From Xanthobacter sp. NM-59 (lineage in GTDB: Bacteria; Pseudomonadota; Alphaproteobacteria; Rhizobiales; Xanthobacteraceae), in NCBI RefSeq assembly GCF_021401125.1, contig NZ_JACBFQ010000001.1, positions 992,001 to 1,056,000 of the forward strand: 64,000 nucleotides of DNA. Direction: 5' to 3'. Position 1 is the stretch's first letter; each line of letters begins with the position of its first letter. Of the stretch, positions 35,087 through 44,188 are shown piece by piece. Below the pieces are notes generated by a model. The model worked only from the letters and a program-made list of their open reading frames with translations, did not search any database and was not told the origin of the DNA. The position numbers and the translations under genes were made by a program.

Positions 35087-36016
35087 ATGCCGTCGGCCCG
35101 CGCGCACCAGCCCACCGCCTTCGGGCCCGTGGACCTGGTGCTTTATGCGATTACCGTGCTCATTTTCGGCAGTGGCTGGCTGCCTTTGCGCATGCAGCTC
35201 GGCGTGGTGGCGCCGGAAGTCTCCCTGGTCTGGCGCTTCCTCATCGCCACGGTGGTGATGTTCGTCCTGCTCGCCGTGCGGCGGGAGCGGGTGCTGTTCC
35301 ATTGGCGCGATCACCTGGTGTTCGCGCTGTTGGGCGCAAGCCTCTTCTCCTTTAATTTCATCACCTTCTATTATGCCGGCTACCATCTGCCCTCGGGTCT
35401 GCTGTCGGTGGTGTTCGCGCTGGCGGCGGTGATGATTCCCCTCATCGGCGCCGCCGTCCTGCGCCAGCCGCTGCACCCGAAAGTGATTGCCGGCGCCGTG
35501 GTCGGGGTCGTGGGGCTGGCGCTGGTGTTCGGCCCATCCCTGGCCTCGGGCGAAGGGATTCACGGGGCGGGCGAAGGCCTGGCCCTCTCATTGGCCGGCA
35601 CCTTCTGCTTTTCCGTCGGCAGCCTGGTTTCCGGCGTTGCCGGGCGGCGCGGCTATCCGCTGGTATCCATGACCGCCTGGGGCTTCTTCTATGGCCTCGT
35701 CATCATGGTGCTGATGGCATTGGCTCGCGGCGCGCCCTTCATGGTGGAGTGGACCACGCGCTATGTGGGCGCCCTGCTCTATCTGGTGGCAGCGCAGACC
35801 CTGTCGGGCTTCGCGGTCTATTTCCTCCTTATCCGCCGCATCGGCGCGAGCCGCGCGGGCTATGCCACCGTGCTCTTCCCGCTGGTGGCGCTGGCCCTGT
35901 CCACCTGGTTCGAGGCCTTCCACTGGACCCTGGCGGCCGCCATCGGCATCGCGCTGATCCTCACCGGCGCGCTGCTCGTGCTTTTGCCCCATCGCCGTCC
36001 GCCCCAGGAAAGCTGA
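35087..36016 (+). CDS. EamA/DMT-family permease
   Basis: A 309-residue protein with about ten hydrophobic segments arranged as two EamA repeats, the second beginning near LALSLAGTFCFSVGSLVSG. GSGWLPLRMQLGVVAPEVSLVWRF is a typical DMT opening. A GGAG six bases before the ATG fixes the start. It is likely a metabolite exporter; substrate unknown. Confidence 0.88.
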   Translation: MPSARAHQPTAFGPVDLVLYAITVLIFGSGWLPLRMQLGVVAPEVSLVWRFLIATVVMFVLLAVRRERVLFHWRDHLVFALLGASLFSFNFITFYYAGYHLPSGLLSVVFALAAVMIPLIGAAVLRQPLHPKVIAGAVVGVVGLALVFGPSLASGEGIHGAGEGLALSLAGTFCFSVGSLVSGVAGRRGYPLVSMTAWGFFYGLVIMVLMALARGAPFMVEWTTRYVGALLYLVAAQTLSGFAVYFLLIRRIGASRAGYATVLFPLVALALSTWFEAFHWTLAAAIGIALILTGALLVLLPHRRPPQES

Positions 36017-36186
36017 GAGGCGAACGTGGTCGCCGGCGCTCGGGCTGAGCCCGCCACGGGGCCACAGCCGCAGCAACGGAGGCTGCGCCGTTCTGCCGCA
36101 CCGCGCAACGGCCGGCGCGGCGGTCCCCTGCGCCCCTGCGACACCTCGTCAAAAGCCTTTGCCACGAGCCATTTAGGCGATAATTG

Positions 36187-36223
36187 ATAGGCTGCGTCTA
36201 TCAAAAATGACGAATTTATCTAT
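36187..36223 (+). promoter_or_regulatory. OxyR operator upstream of ahpC
   Basis: ATAG (36187-36190), CTAT (36198-36201) and CTAT (36220-36223) are in exact register with the OxyR pattern of four tetranucleotides separated by 7 bp; only the third element (GACG) is degenerate. It lies 84 bp upstream of the ahpC ATG. Confidence 0.75.
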
Positions 36224-36306
36224 TTTCCTTATCCGGACCATCCCCATATGTTGCGTCGCGAAGGCTTTCGGCCCTTCTGCATCGCAACCTGACCCAAGGA
36301 AATGTC

Positions 36307-36870
36307 ATGTCTCTCGTGAATACCAAGATCAAGCCCTTCAAGGCCCAGGCTTTCAAGGATGGCAAGTTCATCGAGGTGAGCGACGCTGACCTGGCCGGCA
36401 AGTGGTCCGTGTTCTTCTTCTATCCGGCCGATTTCACCTTCGTGTGCCCGACCGAGCTCGGCGACGTGGCCGATCACTATGCTGAGTTCCAGAAGCTCGG
36501 CGTGGAGATCTACTCGGTGTCCACCGACACGCACTTCACCCACAAGGCGTGGCACGACACCTCCGACACCATCGCCAAGATCAAGTACACCATGCTCGGC
36601 GACCCCACCCACGAGCTGTCCACCGCCTTCGAAGTGCTCCGTCCCGGCCAGGGCCTGGCCGACCGCGGCACCTTCATCGTGGACCCGAACGGCGTGATCC
36701 AGGCCATGGAAGTCACCGCCGAGGGCATCGGCCGTGACGCCGCCGACCTGCTGCGCAAGGTGAAGGCCGCCCAGTACGTCGCCTCCCATCCCGGCGAGGT
36801 GTGCCCGGCCAAGTGGCAGGAAGGCGAGAAGACCCTCGCTCCGTCCCTCGACCTCGTCGGCAAGATCTGA
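36307..36870 (+). CDS. ahpC: alkyl hydroperoxide reductase subunit C (peroxiredoxin)
   Basis: A 187-residue typical 2-Cys peroxiredoxin. The peroxidatic Cys47 is in [10 protein letters not shown] and the resolving Cys166 in [10 protein letters not shown]. It reduces H2O2, organic peroxides and peroxynitrite and is recycled by AhpF, encoded 119 bp downstream. AAGGAAATGTC precedes the ATG. Expression is probably OxyR-dependent through the site at 36187-36223. Confidence 0.97.
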   Translation: MSLVNTKIKPFKAQAFKDGKFIEVSDADLAGKWSVFFFYPADFTFVCPTELGDVADHYAEFQKLGVEIYSVSTDTHFTHKAWHDTSDTIAKIKYTMLGDPTHELSTAFEVLRPGQGLADRGTFIVDPNGVIQAMEVTAEGIGRDAADLLRKVKAAQYVASHPGEVCPAKWQEGEKTLAPSLDLVGKI

Positions 36871-36912
36871 TCACGCCGACATCCGGTCGCGCCGCGATTT
36901 GATCGCGCGCAA

Positions 36913-36944
36913 GGCAGCCCTCCCCTCCCATGGGGAAGGCTGCC
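36913..36944 (+). promoter_or_regulatory. hairpin between ahpC and ahpF
   Basis: GGCAGCC (36913-36919) pairs with GGCTGCC (36938-36944), with an inner CCCC/GGGG pairing. There is no T-run, so it is more likely an mRNA-processing or attenuation element that lowers ahpF relative to ahpC than a full terminator. Confidence 0.5.
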
Positions 36945-36989
36945 GCCACCGGCCGGAATTTTCTCCCTGATGTTCATCGGAGGATTGCC

Positions 36990-38573
36990 ATGCTCGACGA
37001 CACGATGAAGGCTCAACTCAAGACCTATCTGGAGCGGGTGGTCCGTCCTATCGAGATCACCGCTTTCGTGGACGACGGCGCCAAGTCCAAGGAAACCCTG
37101 GACCTGCTGAACGACATCGTCCCGCTCTCCGACAAGATCACCCTCACCGAGAGCCGTGGCGCCGAGGGCGCGCGCGTCCCCTCCTTCGCGCTCAACAGCC
37201 CGGGTGAGAATATCCATCTCGTCTTCGCCGGCCTGCCCATGGGCCACGAATTCACGTCCCTGATCCTGGCGCTGCTCCAGACCGGCGGCTATCCGCCCAA
37301 GGTGGAGCAGGTGGTCATCGACCAGATCAAGGGCCTCGACGGCGACTTCAAGTTCGAGACCTATTTCTCCCAGTCCTGCCAGAACTGCCCGGACGTGGTG
37401 CAGGCCCTGAACCTCATGGCCGTGCTGAATCCGAAGATCCAGCACGCGGCCATCGACGGCGCCCTCTTCCAGAAGGAAGTGGAAGAGCGCCAGGTGATGT
37501 CGGTGCCCACCATCTATCTGAATGGCGAAGTGTTCGGCCAGGGCCGCATGGGCGTCGAGGAGATCGTCGCCAAGCTCGACACCGGCGCGGTGGAGCGCGA
37601 GGCCAAGCGCCTGGCAGCTCTCGACCCGTTCGAGGTGCTGGTGGTGGGCGGCGGCCCGGCCGGTGCCGCGGCGGCCATCTATGCGGCGCGCAAGGGCATC
37701 CGCACCGGCGTCGCGGCCGAGCGCTTCGGCGGGCAGGTGCTGGACACCATGGCCATCGAGAACTTCATCTCCGTGCCCTACACGGAGGGCCCCAAGCTCG
37801 CCACCGCGCTGGAACAGCATGTGCGCGAGTATGACGTGGACATCATGAACCTCCAGAAGGCCGAGAAGCTCGTGCCCGGTGATGATGGCATCACCATCGA
37901 GCTGGCCAATGGCGCGGCGCTGAAGTCCAAGACCGTCATCCTCGCCACCGGCGCCCGCTGGCGGCAGATGGGCGTGCCGGGCGAGGACAAGTATCGCTCC
38001 AAGGGCGTGGCCTATTGCCCCCATTGCGACGGCCCCCTGTTCAAGGGCAAGCGCGTGGCGGTGATCGGCGGCGGCAATTCGGGCGTCGAGGCGGCCATCG
38101 ACCTCGCCGGCGTGGTCGCCCATGTGACCCTGTTCGAGTTCGACTCGAAGCTGCGTGCCGACGAGGTTCTCCAGCGCAAGCTGCACAGCCTGCCCAATGT
38201 GGATGTGAAGCTTTCCGCCCGCACCACCGAGGTGCTCGGCGATGGCCAGAAGGTGACCGGCCTCACCTATGAGAACCGCGTTTCCGGTCAGATCCAGACG
38301 CTGGAGCTGGAGGGCATCTTCGTCCAGATCGGCCTTTTGCCGAACACCGAATGGCTGAAGGGCACGCTGGAGCTCAGCCCGCGCGGCGAGATCGTGGTGG
38401 ACGAGCGCGGCCAGACCTCGGTTCCCGGCGTGTTCGCGGCGGGCGATTGCACCACCGTGCCCTACAAGCAGATCATCATCGCCATGGGCGAGGGTGCGAA
38501 GGCTTCGCTCGGCGCGTTTGACTACCTGATCCGCACCTCCGCTCCCGGCGAGCCGGAGAGCAAGGCCGCCTGA
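36990..38573 (+). CDS. ahpF: alkyl hydroperoxide reductase subunit F
   Basis: A 527-residue flavoprotein. The N-terminal double-thioredoxin-like domain carries the redox pair Cys130/Cys133 (SQSCQNCPD). The C-terminal thioredoxin-reductase-like part has the FAD loop [12 protein letters not shown] (~218) and the pair Cys343/Cys346 (YCPHCDG). It passes electrons from NADH to AhpC. The ATG at 36990 follows CGGAGG; the frame upstream from 36930 is an artefact. Confidence 0.97.
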   Translation: MLDDTMKAQLKTYLERVVRPIEITAFVDDGAKSKETLDLLNDIVPLSDKITLTESRGAEGARVPSFALNSPGENIHLVFAGLPMGHEFTSLILALLQTGGYPPKVEQVVIDQIKGLDGDFKFETYFSQSCQNCPDVVQALNLMAVLNPKIQHAAIDGALFQKEVEERQVMSVPTIYLNGEVFGQGRMGVEEIVAKLDTGAVEREAKRLAALDPFEVLVVGGGPAGAAAAIYAARKGIRTGVAAERFGGQVLDTMAIENFISVPYTEGPKLATALEQHVREYDVDIMNLQKAEKLVPGDDGITIELANGAALKSKTVILATGARWRQMGVPGEDKYRSKGVAYCPHCDGPLFKGKRVAVIGGGNSGVEAAIDLAGVVAHVTLFEFDSKLRADEVLQRKLHSLPNVDVKLSARTTEVLGDGQKVTGLTYENRVSGQIQTLELEGIFVQIGLLPNTEWLKGTLELSPRGEIVVDERGQTSVPGVFAAGDCTTVPYKQIIIAMGEGAKASLGAFDYLIRTSAPGEPESKAA

Positions 38574-38603
38574 TCGCACTTGCGATCAGCCTCACCCAAC
38601 CCC

Positions 38604-38637
38604 GCCACCCGCCGGCCTCTCCGGCGGGTGGCTTTTT
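38604..38637 (+). terminator. rho-independent terminator after ahpF
   Basis: GCCACCCGCCGG (38604-38615) and its complement (38621-38632) form a 12-bp stem followed by five T. A second small hairpin (CTGATCGCA/TGCGATCAG, 38573-38591 region) sits just upstream. oxyR starts 11 bp later. Confidence 0.9.
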
Positions 38638-38647
38638 CAGATGCGAG

Positions 38648-39556
38648 ATGACCCTTCGCGAGCTGCAATATCTCGTCGCCCTGGCCGATCACCGCAACTT
38701 CCGCCGCGCCGCGGAAGCCTGCCTGGTGAGCCAGCCGACATTGTCCATGCAGATTCGCAAGCTGGAGGAAGAGCTGGGCGTGCCCCTGGTGGAGCGCGCG
38801 CCCCGCAAGGTGATGCTCACCGCCGCCGGCCGCGATGCCGTCGAACGGGCGCGCCGCATTCTCAATGAAGTGGAGCAGATGAAGGAGGCGGCCCGCCGCA
38901 GCCAGGCGGCCGAAGGCGGCACCCTGCGGCTGGGCGTGTTCCCCACGCTGGGCCCCTACCTGCTGCCCCATGTGGTTCCCATGATCCGCGCGCGCTTCCC
39001 CCAGCTGGAACTGCTGCTGTTCGAGGAGAAGAGCGCCGACCTTATTGCGCGGCTGAATGCCGGCACCCTGGACGCCGCCTTCCTGGCCCTCCCCGTCCAC
39101 GACCACCACCTGCACAGCGAATTCCTGTTCGAGGAACCCTTCCTGCTGGCGGTTCCCGGCGACCACCCCCTGGCCAAACGGCAGAGCCTCCATCTGGAGG
39201 AGCTGGGCCAGCACAATCTGATGCTGCTGGAGGACGGCCATTGCCTGCGCGACCAGGCGCTTGAAGTGTGCCAGCTTTCCGGCGCGCGGGAGACCAGTGA
39301 GTTCCGCGCCACCAGCCTGGAAACCCTGCGCCAGATGGTGGTGGCCGGCGCGGGAATCACGCTGCTGCCCATGCTCGCCATCAAGGGCCAGCCGCAGCAG
39401 GGGGAGAGCATCCACCTGCTGGACTTCGTCGATTCCCACCCCAGCCGCCGCATCGGCCTGCTGTGGCGTAAGACATCGGCCATGGCGCCGCTGCTGACGC
39501 AGATCGCCGAGGTGTGCCGCAAGCTGCCCGCCGACCTGCTGCGCCGCACCCATTAA
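38648..39556 (+). CDS. oxyR: hydrogen-peroxide-sensing LysR regulator OxyR
   Basis: A 302-residue LysR-type regulator. The N-terminal helix-turn-helix is FRRAAEACLVSQPTLSMQIRKLE, and the regulatory domain has the two redox Cys at exactly the E. coli positions, Cys199 and Cys208, in EDGHCLRDQALEVC. Disulfide formation by H2O2 switches it on. Here it lies in the same direction downstream of ahpCF rather than divergently. Since the ahpF terminator ends 11 bp before its ATG, its own promoter must lie within or before that hairpin, or it is fed by read-through. Confidence 0.95.
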   Translation: MTLRELQYLVALADHRNFRRAAEACLVSQPTLSMQIRKLEEELGVPLVERAPRKVMLTAAGRDAVERARRILNEVEQMKEAARRSQAAEGGTLRLGVFPTLGPYLLPHVVPMIRARFPQLELLLFEEKSADLIARLNAGTLDAAFLALPVHDHHLHSEFLFEEPFLLAVPGDHPLAKRQSLHLEELGQHNLMLLEDGHCLRDQALEVCQLSGARETSEFRATSLETLRQMVVAGAGITLLPMLAIKGQPQQGESIHLLDFVDSHPSRRIGLLWRKTSAMAPLLTQIAEVCRKLPADLLRRTH

Positions 39557-39918
39557 GGGAAACGTCGTGCCCCACGCGGCGCGAAAGCGCGGTGTGCCGT
39601 GCAGGCCCGCCTGCAATCCAGGGCGGCAGCGGCGCCCAGCTGGAACGCGTTAAATCATTGGCGCGGCAAAACACTTTCCACAACCTGTGGCCTTCGAATT
39701 TTTCTAACTCGTCACAGACTGTGAAATATTTTACGGTTGCGACACGTCAATGCGGCGCAAAATTCCCTCGCTAGTTTTTCGGCATAGGTACGCCACGGCA
39801 GGATTGATCGGAACATAGAGAGGCGCGCGGGACCGGCACCTTGGGGGGGCCGGAACCATTTCCCCAGGCGCCAGCCTCTTCCGGCCCATCGCTGCCGTTC
39901 GCACCCGGAGGCGATGTC
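39557..39918. other. 362-bp promoter region of the pentaheme cytochrome gene
   Basis: No gene is seen. The central 39650-39780 portion is AT-rich for this genome and carries the two palindromes listed separately. The ribosome site CGGAGG lies just before the ATG at 39919. Confidence 0.5.
39678..39724. promoter_or_regulatory. two related palindromes upstream of the pentaheme cytochrome gene
   Basis: CCACAACCTGTGG (39678-39690) and TCACAGACTGTGA (39712-39724) share a C-A-C-A...T-G-T-G layout, and their centres are 34 bp apart, about three helical turns. They could be a pair of operators. The regulator is unknown. Confidence 0.45.
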
Positions 39919-42009
39919 ATGGATAACGACGTATCAGGAAAACGCAGATCGAAATGGAGGATCGCGGGCGCGGTGGTGGCTGCGGCAGCGGTGGTTGGGG
40001 CCGGCGTCTTCTGGTGGATCGTCACTCCCCCGCCTGTCGAGAACACGGGCCGCACGCTGCCCAAGACCGCTGATGCGGACCTGATCGCACGTGGCAAGTA
40101 TGTCGCCGAAATGGGCGATTGCGTGGCCTGCCACACCGCCCCGGGCGGGCACCCCATGGCCGGCGGCCTGCCGCTGGAAACGCCCTTCGGCGTCCTCTAT
40201 TCCACGAACATCACGCCGGATCCGAAAAACGGCATCGGCAAGTACACGTTCGGCGAATTCGACCGCGTGATGCGCAAGGGCGTGACGGCGGACGGGGTGC
40301 ACCTGTACCCGGCCATGCCATATCCGTCCTACGCGAAGGTTTCGCCCGACGACATGTACGCCCTTTACGCGTACCTGATGCAGGGCGTTCAGCCCGTTTC
40401 CGAGCCCAACAAGGCGATCGGCATCGGCTTCCCCTTCAACCAGCGCTGGGGCCTCGCCTTCTGGAACTTCGCCTTCCTGAACAGCAAGCCCTTCGAGCCG
40501 GATCCGAGCAAGGACGCGGTGTGGAATCGTGGCGCCTATCTGGTCGAGAGCCTCGGCCACTGCGGCGCCTGCCACACGCCGCGCGGCATCGGCTTCCAGG
40601 AAGTGGCGATGTCCAACCGCGGCGCGAACGGCGACAAGTTCGTCTCCGGCGCCAAGGTCGAGGAATGGAACGCCATCAACCTTCGTGACCTGTGGACCGT
40701 GCCCGACACGGTGGAGCTGCTGAAGACCGGCCAGAACCGCTTCGCGACCGTCTCCGGCTCCATGACGGAGGTCATCCACAACTCCACCCAGCACTTCACC
40801 GACGATGACCTCGTGGCCATCGCCACCTATCTGAAGTCGCTGCCGACCCCCAATCCCCATGAAGTCACTCCGCTGCCGAAGAACGACACGGTGCCGGAAG
40901 CGATGTTCACCACCCGGGGCGGGCTTGCCTACGCGCAGTTCTGCACGGACTGCCACCGCCTGAACGGCGCGGGCGTGCCCAAGGTGTTCCCGCCGCTCGC
41001 GGGCAACCCCACCGTCAATTCCGATGACCCGGCGACGCTGATCCACATCACCCTTACCGGGTGGAAGACGGCGGAGACCAACGCCTATCCCCGTGTCTTC
41101 ACCATGCCGGGCTTTGCCCGCCTGGATGACCAGGAAGTGGCCGAGATCCTCACCTTCATCCGCAGCAACTGGGGCAACAAGGCCTCTGCGGTGAGCGCGG
41201 ATCAGGTGAAGAAGGCGCGCGCCCTGCTCGACCCCAAGGTCGACATGTCCAAGTTCGAGACGCCGCGCCTCGCCAACATGCTGAATGAGTCCAATGCAAA
41301 GCAGCTCGTGTGGGGCATGCGCCTCAACACCGAGACCCACACCCTGCTGCCGAACAATGTGGGCGACGTGCTGAACTGCACCAGCTGCCACCTGAATGCC
41401 GGCACGGTGGCGGATGGCTCGCCTTATGTGGGCGTGTCGGCCTTCTTCCCGAGCTATCAGCCTCGGGCGGGCCGCGTCATCACCCTGGAGGACCGCATCA
41501 ACGGCTGCTTCCAGCGCTCCATGAACGGCAAGCCGCTCGCCAATGACGGCGACGACATGAAGGCCATGGTCGCCTACTTCAACTGGATGAAGGGCGCCAC
41601 GAAGCCTGAGGACAAGGTTGAAGGTCGCGGCGTCGGCAAGATCGACCGCAACATCAAGCCCAATGTGGAGAACGGCAAGCAGGTCTACACGACCCAGTGC
41701 GCCGTGTGCCATGGCGCCGACGGCGAAGGCCTGCAGGATGCCAACGGCAACTTCATCTACCCGCCGCTGTGGGGCGACAAGTCCTTCAACATCGGCGCCG
41801 GCATGGCCCGCACCTACACCGCTGCCGCGTTCGTGAAGCGCAACATGCCCATCGGCTTCCACGAGAAGTTCCCGCTGGGACAGGGCGGCCTCTCGGACCA
41901 GGATGCGGTGGACGTGGCCGAATACTTCAGCCACATGCCGCGCCCCGACTTCCCCGGCAAGGTGAAGGACTGGCCGAACGGCAAGAGGCCTCCGGACGCC
42001 CGTTACTGA
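39919..42009 (+). CDS. membrane-anchored pentaheme c-type cytochrome: triheme AdhB-like module fused to TsdA-like diheme module
   Basis: A 696-residue protein with an N-terminal hydrophobic anchor (residues ~14-35) and five CxxCH haem sites: C68-H72, C215-H219, C342-H346, C487-H491 and C594-H598. Residues ~50-440 follow the triheme cytochrome subunit of membrane alcohol/aldehyde/gluconate dehydrogenases (AdhB type; GGLPLETPFGVLYSTNITPD, FPPLAGNPTVNSDDP). Residues ~450-690 look like the diheme thiosulfate dehydrogenase TsdA (NCTSCHLNAGT, GRVITLEDRINGCFQRSMNG, QCAVCHGADGEG). It sits in the periplasm and could oxidise thiosulfate or another donor and pass electrons through its own haem chain. 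Enzymatic activity is inference. A strong terminator follows. Start chosen at ATG 39919 with CGGAGG. Confidence 0.85.
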   Translation: MDNDVSGKRRSKWRIAGAVVAAAAVVGAGVFWWIVTPPPVENTGRTLPKTADADLIARGKYVAEMGDCVACHTAPGGHPMAGGLPLETPFGVLYSTNITPDPKNGIGKYTFGEFDRVMRKGVTADGVHLYPAMPYPSYAKVSPDDMYALYAYLMQGVQPVSEPNKAIGIGFPFNQRWGLAFWNFAFLNSKPFEPDPSKDAVWNRGAYLVESLGHCGACHTPRGIGFQEVAMSNRGANGDKFVSGAKVEEWNAINLRDLWTVPDTVELLKTGQNRFATVSGSMTEVIHNSTQHFTDDDLVAIATYLKSLPTPNPHEVTPLPKNDTVPEAMFTTRGGLAYAQFCTDCHRLNGAGVPKVFPPLAGNPTVNSDDPATLIHITLTGWKTAETNAYPRVFTMPGFARLDDQEVAEILTFIRSNWGNKASAVSADQVKKARALLDPKVDMSKFETPRLANMLNESNAKQLVWGMRLNTETHTLLPNNVGDVLNCTSCHLNAGTVADGSPYVGVSAFFPSYQPRAGRVITLEDRINGCFQRSMNGKPLANDGDDMKAMVAYFNWMKGATKPEDKVEGRGVGKIDRNIKPNVENGKQVYTTQCAVCHGADGEGLQDANGNFIYPPLWGDKSFNIGAGMARTYTAAAFVKRNMPIGFHEKFPLGQGGLSDQDAVDVAEYFSHMPRPDFPGKVKDWPNGKRPPDARY

Positions 42010-42512
42010 TCCGGCTTCCCCGCGCTCCACAGGGGCGCGGGGCAGGCACCGTCACTGCGCTGAAACCGCCCGGGCCCCTCGGCCCGGGCGGTTTCATTTT
42101 TCGCGCCGGATCATGGGCCGCAACCGGCCCCCTTTGAGCGTGCTTCTGGGGCGCGTTGCGAGGGCGTCTTCATGAGCGTCCGCCTGGGGCATTTTCGAGC
42201 GAAGGGGATCGCCGATCGCGTGCAGGAAACGCGCCACGCCTCGCCCTGAAGGCTGCGGACAGGGGAGCAGGCCTCAGCCCCGGAGCGTGCGACAGAGAAC
42301 CGGCAGCAGGGCGCAAGGCCCTCGCGAAATCAACCGCATGAACCTGCGCCGCCGCGATCGTTCCAGCAGACCGGAAGGCCGGACGAAACCGCTCCGCTGC
42401 GCCAATGGAAGAGGCTGGCCCCTGAACAGGCCTGAGCCGCGCGCCAAGGCTACGAGGAGCGAGCGGGGACACAAATCCGCCTCCGCTCGCCCCTCCCCGT
42501 CCGCAGCCGGCT
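42010..42512. other. 503-bp intergenic region with terminator
   Basis: Apart from the terminator at 42062-42100, nothing is recognisable. Short frames here have no family resemblance. Confidence 0.4.
42062..42100 (+). terminator. terminator after the pentaheme cytochrome gene
   Basis: GAAACCGCCCGGGCC (42062-42076) and its exact complement (42081-42095) form a 15-bp stem with a CCTC loop, followed by ATTTTT. Confidence 0.92.
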
Positions 42513-43688
42513 TCAGCGCCGCAGAAGCTGCACGCGCACCTGCAGCGCTGTGGCGAACGCCCCAAAGGCGACGCCCAGCAGACACACCAGGCCCCATCCG
42601 CCCTGGTGCCAGGCCAGAAGGGAGAGGGCCGAACCCAGCGCCCCACCCATGAACATGGTGCCCATGAAGACGGTGTTGATGCGCGCCCTCGCCTGCGGGC
42701 GCAGGGCATAGACAATGTGCTGGTGGGACACCAGCGCGCTCTGGATTCCGAAATCCAGCAGGATGCAGCCCACCACTAAGCCCGCTATGGCCCCCCAGGC
42801 ACCAAACAGAACCCAGGACGCCAGCGTGACGGTGACCCCCACCATGACCGCCAGCGCCGGCCCGCGCCGATCCGCTAAATGCCCCGTGAGCGGCGCGGCG
42901 AAAATGCCCACCGCCCCCACGAGGCCGAACAGGCCCGCCACATCCGCACCAAGATCGAACCGCGGCGAGGCAAGGCGGAACGGCAGGATGGTCCAGAAGA
43001 TGGTGAAGGCTCCGAACAGCGCCGCCTGCGTGAGCGCCGCGACGCGCAGAGCAGGGAACTCCTTCCAAAGATCGAAGATGGAACGCAGCAGCCGTCCATA
43101 ACCCAGGTCCGAATCCGGCCGGCTGTGGGGTAGCACCGCCGCCATGAGACCGGCGGCGCCGAGCGACAGCGGCACGGCCAGCCAGAACATCTCCCGCCAC
43201 CCGCCATGGGTGGCGACGAAGCCGGCCAGGGTGCGGCTGAAGAGGATGCCGCTCAGCAGCCCCGACATCACCATGCCCACCGTCGCCCCGCGCCGCTCCG
43301 GCGGTGCCAGCTCAGCGGCCAGGGGCACGATCTGCTGGGCCACTGTGGAGGCGAGGCCCACCGCGAATGAGGCGACGGCCAGCGCCAGCGCGCTCGGCGC
43401 CAGGGCCGCCAGCACCAGCGCCATGGCGAGCACCAAGAACTGCGTGACGATGAGCCGACGCCGCTCCACGAGATCACCCAGAGGCACCAGCAGGAACAGG
43501 CCCACGGCGTAGCCGAGCTGGGTCGCCGTCGGAATGCTGCCGATGAGAGGCCCCGGCATATCGCGCCCGATCACCTCCAGCATCGGCTGGTTGTAATAGA
43601 TATTGCCCGCCGCGATGCCGCAGGCGGCCGCCATTGCCAATGTCGCTCCAGCACCCGCAACGGGGGTCTTGGCCTCATGCGGTGTCAT
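42513..43688 (-). CDS. MFS transporter
   Basis: A 391-residue major facilitator with twelve apparent hydrophobic segments. GYAVGLFLLVPLGDLVERRRLI is the MFS loop 2-3 motif and APLTGHLADRRGPALAV its repeat in the second half. The GNIYYNQPMLEVIGRD segment is typical of a drug/metabolite efflux subgroup. It starts at ATG 43688 with an AAGGAG site; the frame extends upstream without coding character. Substrate unknown. Confidence 0.9.
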   Translation of the reverse strand: MTPHEAKTPVAGAGATLAMAAACGIAAGNIYYNQPMLEVIGRDMPGPLIGSIPTATQLGYAVGLFLLVPLGDLVERRRLIVTQFLVLAMALVLAALAPSALALAVASFAVGLASTVAQQIVPLAAELAPPERRGATVGMVMSGLLSGILFSRTLAGFVATHGGWREMFWLAVPLSLGAAGLMAAVLPHSRPDSDLGYGRLLRSIFDLWKEFPALRVAALTQAALFGAFTIFWTILPFRLASPRFDLGADVAGLFGLVGAVGIFAAPLTGHLADRRGPALAVMVGVTVTLASWVLFGAWGAIAGLVVGCILLDFGIQSALVSHQHIVYALRPQARARINTVFMGTMFMGGALGSALSLLAWHQGGWGLVCLLGVAFGAFATALQVRVQLLRR

Positions 43689-44188
43689 CTCGCCCGTCTC
43701 CTTGCGGCAGCCGGCCCCGGGGGAGCTCAGCGCCAAAGTGCCCTCGCCTCGACCATGCCACGGCAAAGAGGAGGCGGGCAGCGCGCCACCTCTTACCTCC
43801 ACCAACGCGCGACCGCACCCCGAAAGCGACAGGACGGCGGGCGGCGGCACCAGATCCCCCAAGGGCACTCCCAGCCCTGCGGCAGGCTGCCCGCTGACGC
43901 GCGAGGAGGAGAGATGGAGGCGGGAGGGGCCGGCGCGCACCGTTCCCCCAAGGTATCGTTCCACCCGCGATCGATAATGCCCCACCAAGGTACCTACATA
44001 TAAACAGCGAGATACAGCAACGCATTAGCCTTCCGTCTACATAGACTGAACAGTTTTGTAGCAGAATTGGCTGAAATCGCACATTCACTTGCAAACTGGA
44101 GCGAGTTTTCATTTTTCGGCTATACATCGCCGTTCATCACGCCACTAATTGCAGTGACCTCGCGTATCGCAATAAGGGGTAATCTACG
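43689..44188. other. 500-bp intergenic region between divergent genes
   Basis: This holds the divergent promoters of the MFS gene (-) and the chemoreceptor gene (+). The right ~200 bp are clearly richer in A+T than the surroundings. No gene or clear motif was identified. Confidence 0.4.

Noticed and set aside
39790-39830. TTGATCGGAACAT near the cytochrome start as a possible FNR/CRP box
   Set aside because: Only one half-site (TTGAT) is present; the second half does not match ATCAA at the required spacing.
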